Source: Massilia sp. Root418
GTDB taxonomy: Bacteria; Pseudomonadota; Gammaproteobacteria; Burkholderiales; Burkholderiaceae_D
Assembly (NCBI RefSeq): GCF_001425265.1
Contig: NZ_LMEC01000026.1
Location: 497,877-561,876 of the forward strand
Direction: 5' to 3'
DNA length: 64,000 nt
Below the pieces are notes generated by a model. The model was not told the origin of the DNA. It worked only from the letters and a program-made list of their open reading frames with translations, and searched no databases. This document shows positions 52,282 through 60,865 of the stretch, piece after piece (position 1 is the first letter of the stretch; the number at the start of each line of letters is the position of its first letter). Position numbers and translations under genes: made by a program.

Positions 52282-55200
52282 GCTTCCTTCCGCCCTTCCT
52301 GCAGACGTTTCGCCATGGCCTGCGCGCTGGCGCCCAGCATGATGCTGTGGTGGTTGCCGGGCAGCTCGATCTGCTCCAGCCCATCCGCCAGCAGCGCGCC
52401 CCAACCGAGGTCCGGTTCGCCGAACTGCCCGGCAAAGCCTTCCGCACCGCTGAACAGCACCACCGGCAAGCGGCCGGGCTGCTGCTGGCGCGGCGGGACG
52501 TAGCTGCGCAGCGCCTCGTCGTTGGCGCTGGTCACGGCGAGCATATGGCGCACCTGCTCCTGCCCGGCCCCTGGCGGCAGCAGGCCTTGCTGCTTGGCCG
52601 CCTGCAGCACGTGCAGCCACTGCTGGTCCGCCGCCACGCCGCGCAGGCTGTCCCAGTCCATGCTGATGGCGGGCAGCAGGATGCCGAGCAACACGGCGTC
52701 GTCGGTCAGCCAGTCCTTGCTGGCCATCTGGCCGTAGGCGCCGTTGCGGTACAAAGGCTGCGCGCTGGCGTTCTGCGCGCGCGAGTCGATCAGCGCCAGC
52801 ATGGCGACGTCCTCCCCGGCGCCGCGCAACTGGTGCGCCATTTCGTAGGCGATGCAGCCGCCCATGGAGTGGCCGACCAAGGTGTAGGGACCGGTCGGCT
52901 GGCGCGCCTTGACCAGGGCGATGTACTCGGCAGCCATCTCTTCGATGCGGCGCAGCGGCGCGGCCTCGCCCTGCAGGCCGCGCGCCTGCACGCCATACAC
53001 CGGCTGGCCGGGGCCCAGGGCGCGCGTCAGTTCCACGTAGCCCATGGTATGGCCGCCGTAGGGGTGGATGCAGAACACCGGCGGCAGGCTGCCGGTGCTG
53101 CGCATGCCGATCAGCTGCGAGGCGCGCGAGGCCTGGCCGGTGCGCAAGGCTTGCGCCAGCGCTTCCACGGTCGGGTTCTCCATCAGCACAGCGTTGGCCA
53201 GGCTGCAATCGAACGCCTGTTCCAGGCGAATGATGACGCTTAACGACGACAGCGAGCTGCCGCCCAGGTCGAAGAAATTATCGCCCGCTTGCACCGAGCC
53301 GACGCCCAGGATCTCTTCGAACACCTTGGCCACTTCGAGCTCATAGGCGTCGCGCGGCGCGCCGGGGCGCGGCAGGCCGGCCCCATGCGCCGGCTCGGCG
53401 CGCGACACCGGCTCGAAGCGGGTTGCAGCGCGCGGCGACGCCTGCGCCCCGCCGTTGCCGGCCTCGGGCCAATAACGGTAGCGGTCGAACGGATACGGCG
53501 GCAAGGCGACCCGGCGGCGGGATGCGGCACCATGCAGCTTGCGCCAGTCGGGCGTTACACCGTTCATCCACAAGCGCGCCAGGCTCTGCATCGCGGCGGC
53601 GCAGTCCGAACCGCCGGCGGCGGCCAGCGTTGGCGTGGCCAGGCGTGCGCCGTGCTTCTTCGGATGGCGCTGGATGATGGAACTGAAGCCCTGGCCCGGG
53701 CCGACTTCGAGGTAGACCCCACCCGGCGTGTCCAGCAGCAGCTCCAGCCCATCCGCGAAGCGCACCGTGTGGCGCATATGGCGCACCCAGTGGACCGGGT
53801 CCGTGGCCTGCTCCGCCGTCACCCAATCGCCGGTCACGTTGGTGACGTAGGGGATTTGCGGTGCGTGCAGCGCAATGCCCGCGAACAGTGCCTCGAACCG
53901 GGACAGTATCGGGCCCAGCATGGCGGAGTGGAAGGCGTGCGAAGCCGGTATACGCTTGCTGCGCAGGCCGGCTTCAGCCAGCGGCGCCGCCAGCGCGGCA
54001 ATGCCTTCCATGGTGCCGGCCAGCACGCAGGCGCGCGGACCGTTGACAACGGCGAGGTCCACGCCATTGCCCAGGAAGACCTGCACTTCGGCGGCGCTGG
54101 CTTCAACCGCCAGCATGGCGCCGGCGGGCAGTTGCTGCACCAGCTGGCCGCGCGCGGCAACCAGCTTGAGCGCATCCGGCAACGACATCACACCGGCCAG
54201 GCAGGCCGCCACGTATTCGCCGAGGCTGTGGCCCATCATCGCCTGCGGCTGCACGCCCCAGTGCATCAGCTGGCGCGCCAGCGCGTATTCCACCACGAAC
54301 ATGGCGGGCTGGGTGATGGCGGTCTGCGCCAGCTGGCGCGCCGCCTGCTCCTGCACTTCCGGCTCGGGATAGAGCAAGGCGCGCAGGTCCAGGCCCAGCA
54401 TGGGCAGCAGCAGTTCGGCGCACTTGTCCACGCACGTGCGGAATTCCGGCACGGTTTCGTAGAGCTCGCGGCCCATGTTCACCTGCTGCAGGCCCTGGCC
54501 CGGGAACAGGAAGGTGAGCGGGCCGGGGGCGGCGGTCGCTGCAGCCGCTGCGCCGGACAGCGCGAGTTCCGCGCCGGACGGTGCGCCGGACGGTGCGCCG
54601 GCCATCGCATCCAGCGCCGCCAGCGCGCCGGCGGCGTCGGTGCACACGACGGCGCGGCGGTGCGCCAGTTGCGCGCGGCCCGTTTGCAGTGTGTAGGCGA
54701 CGTCGGCCAGGTTGGCGCCGGGTTGCGCGCGCAGGTAGTCTGCGAGCCGTGCGCTCATGGCGTCCAGCGCGGTGGCTGACTTGGCCGACAGCGCCAGTAC
54801 GTGCTGCGCCAGGCCGTCCGCCGCGCCGCCGGCCGCCGGCGCAGCGGCCTGGGGCGCCTGCTCCAGGATCACGTGCGCGTTGGTGCCGCCGATGCCGAAC
54901 GAGCTCACCGCCGCGCGGCGCGGCATGTCCACCTCGTGCCATGGCGCCAGCGCCTTGTTGACAAAGAAGGGACTGCTCTCCAGCGCCAGCTTCGGATTGG
55001 GCGACTGGAAGTGCGGCATGGCCGGGACCACGCCGTGGTGCACCGCCAGCGCCGCCTTGATCAGCCCCGTCACGCCGGCCGCCGTGTCCAGGTGGCCGAT
55101 GTGCGCCTTGGCCGAACCCAGCATGCAGTATTCGCGGTCCGCCGTGTATTTGCGGTAGGCCTGCGTCAGCGCCGCCACCTCGATCGGATCGCCCAGCGGC

Positions 55201-58200
55201 GTCGCGGTGCCATGCGCCTCCACCAGGCCGATGGTGCGCGGATCCACACCCGCGCGCTGGAGCGCCTGTTCGATCACTTCGGCCTGGCCGTTCACGCTGG
55301 GTGCGGTGAACCCGACCTTCAGGCTGCCGTCGTTGTTGATGGCCGAGCCTTTGATGACGGCCCAGACGGTGTCGCCGTCGCGCTGCGCGTCGCTCAGGCG
55401 CTTGAGCACCACCAGCGCGCCGCCGCTGCCGCGCACCGTGCCGCTGGCGCCCGCGTCGAAGGCGCGGCAATGGCCGTCCGGCGACAGGATGTGGCCTTCC
55501 TGGTAGAGATAGCCGGTGCCGTGCGGGACCTCAAGCGATACGCCGCCCGCCAGCGCCATGTCGCAATCGCCCATCTGCAGCTGCTGGCTAGCCATGTGCA
55601 CCGCCACCAGCGAGGTGGAACACGCGGTCTGCACCGTGAGCGCGGGTCCGCGCAGGTTCAGCTTGTGCGCCAGGCGTGTGGACAGGAAGTCCTTCTCGTT
55701 GAGGATGGTGGTCTGGAACAGTTCCGCCGCCGACTCGGGATTCGTATTGAGGAAGTGCTGCAGATACGCCGCGCGCCCGGTGCCGCCGTACACGCCGATG
55801 CGGCCCGCATAGCCTTCGCTGCTGTAGCCTGCATGTTCCAGCGCCTGCCAGCCCAGCTCCAGGAACAGGCGCTGCTGCGGGTCCATCAGCTGCGCTTCGC
55901 GCGGCGGGTAGCCGAAGAACGGCGCGTCGAAGCAGGCCACGTCGTCCAGCACCCCCTTGCGCTTCACGTAGCGCGGATCGTCCAGCAGGTGGCGGGGCAC
56001 GCCGGCGTCCAGCAGTTGCTGGTCGCTCAGGTCGGAGATGGCGTCCACGCCGTCGCGCAGGTTCACCCACAGCTCGTCGACGCTGGCGGCGCCGGGGAAA
56101 CGGCCCGCCATGCCGACAATGGCGATGTCCGTGCCCGCCGCTGCCGCCGGCACGCTGCGCAGCGGGCCGTGGTTGCGTTCGCGGAACTGGGCGTCCAGGT
56201 CCTGGCCGTCGCTCAAGGCGGTGCGCAAGTGGTTGGCCAGCGAGCGGATGGTGGGGAAACGGAACAAGTCCATGGTCGGCACGGTCAGGTTCAGCTTTTC
56301 ATCGAGCTGCACTTCCACTTCCACCAGGCTCAGGGAGTGGCCGCCGACGTCGAAGAAGCTGTCGTCGATGCCGACTGCGGGCAGGTTCAGCACCTCCTGC
56401 CAGATGGCGGCAATCTGCTGCTCCAGGCGGTCGCGCGGCGGTGCAGTGGCGGCGTCCGCCGCCATGCCGGGCGGCGCGGGCAGCGCACGGCGGTCGATCT
56501 TGCCGTTCGGCGTCATCGGCCATGCGTCCAGCAGCACGAAGGCGGCAGGCACCATGAACTCCGGCAGCTTGCCCTGCATGTGGGCACGGATGGCGGCCGT
56601 GGTGACGGCGGCGCCTTCGTGCGGAATCGCGTACGCCACCAGGCGCTGGTCCTGGCCGGCGTCGCGGCTGGCCAGGACCAGCGACTCGCGGATGGCCTCG
56701 TGCTCCATGATGACCGCTTCCAGCTCGCCCAGTTCGATGCGGAAGCCGCGCAGCTTTACCTGATGGTCCAGGCGGCCCAGGAACTCCAGGCTGCCGTCCT
56801 GCAGGTAGCGCGCCAGGTCGCCGGTCTTGTACATGCGCTCGCCCGGCGCGCCGAAGGGATTGGGCACGAAGCGTTCTTCGGTCAGGTCCGGGCGGCCCAG
56901 GTAGCCGCGCGCCAGGCCCACGCCGGCGATATACAGCTCGCCCGCCACGCCGCGCGGCACCGGTTGCAGCAGCGGGTCCAGCACGTACAGGCGGGTGTTG
57001 GGCAGCGGATGGCCGATGCTCACGCATGCGGCGTCCGGCGCCAGCACAGTCATGGTGGCGCAGACCGTGGTTTCGGTCGGGCCGTAGGCATTGATGAAGC
57101 GGCGGCCTGCGCTCCAGCGCTTCACCAGCTCCAGGTTGCATGGCTCGCCGGCGGTGATCACGGAACGCAGTGTCGGCAGGTCCGCCGGAGACAGCAGCGC
57201 CAGCACGGACGGGGGCAAGGTCACCACCGTGACGGCGTGGCGGTTGATGGTGTTGACCAGCGCGGATCCCGGCATCAGGTCCATTTTCGGCGCCAGGCAC
57301 AGGCTGGCGCCGACGCACAGCGCTGTGAAGATTTCGCTCACCGACGCGTCGAAGCTGAAGGACGCGAACTGCAGCACGCGGCTGTCCTGGCTGACATGGA
57401 AGCCGGCCGCCATCGCGTGCACCATGTTGGACAGGCCCTGGTGCTCCAGCATCACGCCTTTCGGCCGCCCGGTGGAGCCGGAGGTGTAGATTACGTAGAC
57501 CAGGTCGTCCGGTCCCGACATCAGTGGCGGGTTGGCGGCGGATTCCTTGGCGACGTACTCCCAGTCCGTATCCAGGCAGAGCACGCGCGCGTCGCCCGCC
57601 GGCAGGCGCTCGCGCAGCGATTGCTGCGTCAGCAGCAGGCCGACCGATGCATCCTTGAGCATGTAGGCCAGGCGGTCCTGCGGGTAGTCCGGGTCCAGCG
57701 GCAGATAGGCGCCGCCCGCCTTCAGGATGGCGATCAGGCCGACCACCAGCTCGGGACGGCCGCGCTCCATGCTCAACCCCACCAGCTCTCCCTGCTTCAG
57801 CCCCTGCGCGAGCAGGTGGCGTGCCAGGCGGTTGGCGCGCTGGTTCAGCTCACCGTAGCTCAGTTCTTCGTAGCCCAGCGCTGCGCTGCCGAAGCGCAGT
57901 GCGACGGCGGACGGCGCGCGCTCGGCCTGCTGCTCGAACTGGCGCTGCACGCAGGCCATGGGGAACGGCGCGTCGGTGGCGTTGCGCACGGCGCCCAGTT
58001 CGTGCTCGCGTGGCGTGAGCATGGGTAGGCGCTCCAGCGCCGTCTGCGGTGCCCGCGTGGCGGCCAGCAGCAAGGTCTGGTAGTGCTCCACCAGGTAGGC
58101 GATACTGTCCCGGTCCCACAGGTCGGTGTTGTACCAGCAGACGCCGCGCAGCGCGCCGTCCACCTCCTCCACCACGAAGTCCACGTCGAACTTCACGCTG

Positions 58201-59390
58201 TGCAGCTCCAGCGGATAGGATTCCAGCTGCAGGCCGGACAGGTCCAGCCTGGCGCCGGCCAGGCCCATGCGCGCGGCCGCCAGGCCCTGCATGTGGGCCA
58301 GCTGCGCCTTCTGGTAAGTGAAGGCCACCTGGAACACCGGACTGCGGCTCATGTCGCGCGGCAGGCCGAGTTTTTCCACCAGCAGCGGGAACGGGAAATC
58401 CTGGTGGTCCTTGGCGCCCACCAGCACTTCGCGCACCTGGTGCAGGAATTGCGAGAACGGCGTGTCGCCCGCCAATTGCATGCGCAGCGCGCACGGGCTG
58501 GCGAAGTAGCCCACGGTACGCTCGTAGCCTTCCGGCGGGCGGCCGAAGCGCGGCGAGCCAACCGCCAGGTCGTCCTGCCCGGTATAGCGGTACAGCAGCG
58601 CGTAGAAGGCGGCCAGCAGCACGGTGTAGAAGGTCACGCCTTCCTGCCTGGCCAGCGCGCGCACCTGGCGCGTGACGTCGGCGTTCAGCTCGAAGGCGTG
58701 ACCGGCGCCGGCGTGGCTCTGGATCGGCGGACGCGGGCGGTCGGTCGGCAGGTCCAGGCTGGCCGGTGCGGCCAGCTGCTTTTTCCAGTAGGCCCAGTGG
58801 TCGTCGCCGCGCGGCGATGCCAGCAGCTCGTCCTGCCAGCCCACGTAGTCAATGTAGGAGAGGCTGTGCGGCGGCAGCTCAGGCGTTTTCCCGGCCACGC
58901 GCGCCTGGTACAGCATGCCCAGTTCTTCCATCATGACGATCAGCGACCAGGTATCGGTGGCGATGTGATGGCTGTTCAGCAGCAGCACATGCTCGCCGGG
59001 CGCGGTGGAAAACAGGTGGCTGCGGAACACCGGGCCGTGCTTCAGGTCGAACGGCAGGTGGGCGGCCTCGGTGAGGCTGGCATGCAGGCGCTGCGGATCC
59101 CAGCCGGCGGCGTCCACCTGCTGCAGGCCGGAGCGGCCCTGCGGGTGCACCAGCTGTACCAGTTCGCCGTGCGGTGCCGCGTAGGTGGTGCGCAGCACGG
59201 GATGGCGCTGCACCAGGTCCAGCATGGCGCCCTGCAAGGCGTCCACGTCGAGGTCGGCGCGGATGGACCATGCCATGGGCAGGTTGTATTCGGCGCCGTC
59301 CGGATTGAGGTTCCACAGGAACCACATGGCGCGCTGGCCACGGGAGAGGGACGCGGTTTGGCCTTCCTGGCCTGGGAGACTGGTTTGCAT
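52278..59390 (-). CDS. Hybrid NRPS-PKS: C-A-PCP-KS-AT-ACP-TE
   Basis: This 2370-residue protein has these domains in order. Condensation domain: about 12-455, HHIATDTWS at 141-149. Adenylation domain: about 480-970, YTSGSTGRPKG at 635-645 and YKTGDLARY at 854-862. Carrier: Ser 1019 in GGHSL. Ketosynthase: 1087-1510, Cys 1257 in TACSTS, His 1393 and His 1433. Acyltransferase: about 1625-1955, Ser 1722 in GHSLGEY, with HAFHS pointing to malonyl-CoA. Second carrier: GGSSL, Ser 2046. Thioesterase: 2100-2365, Ser 2175 in GHSMGG. No ketoreductase is present. The A-domain code read by alignment to GrsA is about D-A-S-S-I-A-A-V-C, which suggests an aromatic residue, perhaps Tyr or Phe, with low certainty. 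A single-protein line ending in TE gives an acyl-aminoacyl-ketide. MFS and ABC exporters flank it. Confidence 0.97.
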   Translation of the reverse strand: MQTSLPGQEGQTASLSRGQRAMWFLWNLNPDGAEYNLPMAWSIRADLDVDALQGAMLDLVQRHPVLRTTYAAPHGELVQLVHPQGRSGLQQVDAAGWDPQRLHASLTEAAHLPFDLKHGPVFRSHLFSTAPGEHVLLLNSHHIATDTWSLIVMMEELGMLYQARVAGKTPELPPHSLSYIDYVGWQDELLASPRGDDHWAYWKKQLAAPASLDLPTDRPRPPIQSHAGAGHAFELNADVTRQVRALARQEGVTFYTVLLAAFYALLYRYTGQDDLAVGSPRFGRPPEGYERTVGYFASPCALRMQLAGDTPFSQFLHQVREVLVGAKDHQDFPFPLLVEKLGLPRDMSRSPVFQVAFTYQKAQLAHMQGLAAARMGLAGARLDLSGLQLESYPLELHSVKFDVDFVVEEVDGALRGVCWYNTDLWDRDSIAYLVEHYQTLLLAATRAPQTALERLPMLTPREHELGAVRNATDAPFPMACVQRQFEQQAERAPSAVALRFGSAALGYEELSYGELNQRANRLARHLLAQGLKQGELVGLSMERGRPELVVGLIAILKAGGAYLPLDPDYPQDRLAYMLKDASVGLLLTQQSLRERLPAGDARVLCLDTDWEYVAKESAANPPLMSGPDDLVYVIYTSGSTGRPKGVMLEHQGLSNMVHAMAAGFHVSQDSRVLQFASFSFDASVSEIFTALCVGASLCLAPKMDLMPGSALVNTINRHAVTVVTLPPSVLALLSPADLPTLRSVITAGEPCNLELVKRWSAGRRFINAYGPTETTVCATMTVLAPDAACVSIGHPLPNTRLYVLDPLLQPVPRGVAGELYIAGVGLARGYLGRPDLTEERFVPNPFGAPGERMYKTGDLARYLQDGSLEFLGRLDHQVKLRGFRIELGELEAVIMEHEAIRESLVLASRDAGQDQRLVAYAIPHEGAAVTTAAIRAHMQGKLPEFMVPAAFVLLDAWPMTPNGKIDRRALPAPPGMAADAATAPPRDRLEQQIAAIWQEVLNLPAVGIDDSFFDVGGHSLSLVEVEVQLDEKLNLTVPTMDLFRFPTIRSLANHLRTALSDGQDLDAQFRERNHGPLRSVPAAAAGTDIAIVGMAGRFPGAASVDELWVNLRDGVDAISDLSDQQLLDAGVPRHLLDDPRYVKRKGVLDDVACFDAPFFGYPPREAQLMDPQQRLFLELGWQALEHAGYSSEGYAGRIGVYGGTGRAAYLQHFLNTNPESAAELFQTTILNEKDFLSTRLAHKLNLRGPALTVQTACSTSLVAVHMASQQLQMGDCDMALAGGVSLEVPHGTGYLYQEGHILSPDGHCRAFDAGASGTVRGSGGALVVLKRLSDAQRDGDTVWAVIKGSAINNDGSLKVGFTAPSVNGQAEVIEQALQRAGVDPRTIGLVEAHGTATPLGDPIEVAALTQAYRKYTADREYCMLGSAKAHIGHLDTAAGVTGLIKAALAVHHGVVPAMPHFQSPNPKLALESSPFFVNKALAPWHEVDMPRRAAVSSFGIGGTNAHVILEQAPQAAAPAAGGAADGLAQHVLALSAKSATALDAMSARLADYLRAQPGANLADVAYTLQTGRAQLAHRRAVVCTDAAGALAALDAMAGAPSGAPSGAELALSGAAAAATAAPGPLTFLFPGQGLQQVNMGRELYETVPEFRTCVDKCAELLLPMLGLDLRALLYPEPEVQEQAARQLAQTAITQPAMFVVEYALARQLMHWGVQPQAMMGHSLGEYVAACLAGVMSLPDALKLVAARGQLVQQLPAGAMLAVEASAAEVQVFLGNGVDLAVVNGPRACVLAGTMEGIAALAAPLAEAGLRSKRIPASHAFHSAMLGPILSRFEALFAGIALHAPQIPYVTNVTGDWVTAEQATDPVHWVRHMRHTVRFADGLELLLDTPGGVYLEVGPGQGFSSIIQRHPKKHGARLATPTLAAAGGSDCAAAMQSLARLWMNGVTPDWRKLHGAASRRRVALPPYPFDRYRYWPEAGNGGAQASPRAATRFEPVSRAEPAHGAGLPRPGAPRDAYELEVAKVFEEILGVGSVQAGDNFFDLGGSSLSSLSVIIRLEQAFDCSLANAVLMENPTVEALAQALRTGQASRASQLIGMRSTGSLPPVFCIHPYGGHTMGYVELTRALGPGQPVYGVQARGLQGEAAPLRRIEEMAAEYIALVKARQPTGPYTLVGHSMGGCIAYEMAHQLRGAGEDVAMLALIDSRAQNASAQPLYRNGAYGQMASKDWLTDDAVLLGILLPAISMDWDSLRGVAADQQWLHVLQAAKQQGLLPPGAGQEQVRHMLAVTSANDEALRSYVPPRQQQPGRLPVVLFSGAEGFAGQFGEPDLGWGALLADGLEQIELPGNHHSIMLGASAQAMAKRLQEGRKEA

Positions 59391-59405
59391 GATGTGGCTT
59401 TCGGC

Positions 59406-60683
59406 TTAGTTGGGGGCTGCGTCAGGTGCGGCGGCAGGTACGGCGTCAGGTGCGGCGTTGGGGTCGGCGTCTGGAAGACGGTGTGCGAGCAGCATGGCTA
59501 GCGCGCCGGCGGCGGCGGCGCACATCAGGCTGGCCGGCACGCTGCTCAGCGCGGCGAGCTGGCCCCACAAGGCGGCGCCTGCCGCGCTGGCGCCCATGAT
59601 GGCCATCTGGTACATCGACATGCCGCGCGCCCTTACCCAGTCGGGCAAGGCCATCTGCACCGACAGGATCAGCGCATTGGCGGTGGAAATCCACGCCATG
59701 CCGGCCACGAACATCACCGGCGCGGCAAAATAGACGCTGGGCGACAGCGCCACCGCCAGCATGGTGGCCGATTGCAGCAGCGCGCTGCCGGTGACCAGCA
59801 CGCCGCGCGGGAGCGCCTGGCGCAAGGACGGCAGCAGCAGCGCCGCCGCCACGGTGCCGGCACCCATGCACGCCAGCAGCACGGTAAAGGTGCCGGCCGC
59901 GCCGCCGTGCAAGCCGCGCGCCAGCAGCGGCAGCAAGGCCAGCAAGGCGGTCGAATGGAAGAAAAACAGGAAGATGCGCGCCAGCGCCGCCTTCATCCGC
60001 GTGGAACCTGCCACGAAGCGCAGGCCCTCGCCCATGGAGCGCAACAGGCCCCGCCGGGTCGCGTGCATCGCCTCGCTCGCCTGCGCAGGGTCGGCAGCCC
60101 GGCGCCAGCGCATGATGAGAAAGCCGGACACCACCGACAGCACGGCATTCAGCACGAACACCGAGGCGCTGCCCGCGCCTGCGATCAGGGCGCCGGCCAG
60201 CAGCGGCCCGACGATGCGCGATGCGTTCATGGACACGCCGTTAAGCGCGAGCGCCGCCGGCAGCTGCGCGCGCGGCACCAGCTCCGGCACGATGGCGGCA
60301 AACACAGGCCAGCGCATGGCCAGGCCGATGCCGTTGGCGAAAGTCAGTACCAGCAGCAGCGTGGGCGTGATGGCGCCGGACAGCACCACCGCGCACAGCA
60401 CCACGGCCACGGCCGCGACCCAGAACTGGGTGGCGATGAAGTAGCGGCGGCGGTCAAGGATGTCGGCCAGGGCGCCGCTGGGCAGGCCAAGCAGGAATAC
60501 CGGGAGCGTAGACGCGGTCTGCACCAGCGCCACCCAGACCGGGGACGTGGTCATGGCCGTCATCATCCACGCCACCGCGACGTCGTTCATCCACATGCAG
60601 ACGTTGGCGATCAGCCAGGTGCACCACAACATGCGGAAGGTTGGTTGGTGCAGGGGCGCGAGCGCGGAAGATGGGGGCGGCAT
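59406..60683 (-). CDS. MFS exporter (EntS-like), NRPS-PKS operon
   Basis: The 425-residue membrane protein has roughly twelve hydrophobic segments and the MFS_3 pattern, including GLPSGALADILDRRRYFIATQFW and ARGMSMYQMAIMGASAAG. It resembles EntS-type siderophore or natural-product exporters. It lies 15 bases upstream of the NRPS-PKS gene on the same strand, so co-expression is likely. The C-terminus is a short Pro/Ala/Asp repeat (DPNAAPDAVPAAAPDAAPN) encoded by short DNA repeats. Export of the hybrid product is inferred from position. Confidence 0.9.
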   Translation of the reverse strand: MPPPSSALAPLHQPTFRMLWCTWLIANVCMWMNDVAVAWMMTAMTTSPVWVALVQTASTLPVFLLGLPSGALADILDRRRYFIATQFWVAAVAVVLCAVVLSGAITPTLLLVLTFANGIGLAMRWPVFAAIVPELVPRAQLPAALALNGVSMNASRIVGPLLAGALIAGAGSASVFVLNAVLSVVSGFLIMRWRRAADPAQASEAMHATRRGLLRSMGEGLRFVAGSTRMKAALARIFLFFFHSTALLALLPLLARGLHGGAAGTFTVLLACMGAGTVAAALLLPSLRQALPRGVLVTGSALLQSATMLAVALSPSVYFAAPVMFVAGMAWISTANALILSVQMALPDWVRARGMSMYQMAIMGASAAGAALWGQLAALSSVPASLMCAAAAGALAMLLAHRLPDADPNAAPDAVPAAAPDAAPN

Positions 60684-60789
60684 GGGAGGGCGATATTTTC
60701 GGGACCGGGCATTGTACTGGAACGGCGGTCATAAATCTTAAATATGTGCAACAATAGTTTTCTCTTTGATAACTTATGAGGCGAATACA

Positions 60790-60814
60790 GACACAAGTGT
60801 AGATACTTTGTGTC
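60790..60814. promoter_or_regulatory. Inverted repeat between NRPS operon and diguanylate cyclase gene
   Basis: GACACAA (60790-60796) and TTGTGTC (60808-60814) are inverted with 11 bases between them, in the 182-bp divergent gap. A regulator could bind here and control either operon. No family is assigned. Confidence 0.45.
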
Positions 60815-60865
60815 ACACTATGATGACCGTTAGACAAACTCCTCCACACTCCGCCGCCTCCCCCC

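Noticed and set aside
54801..58028. 1075-codon plus-strand frame over the NRPS-PKS
   Set aside because: It lies entirely antisense to intact A, PCP and KS domains and has shadow-like composition.
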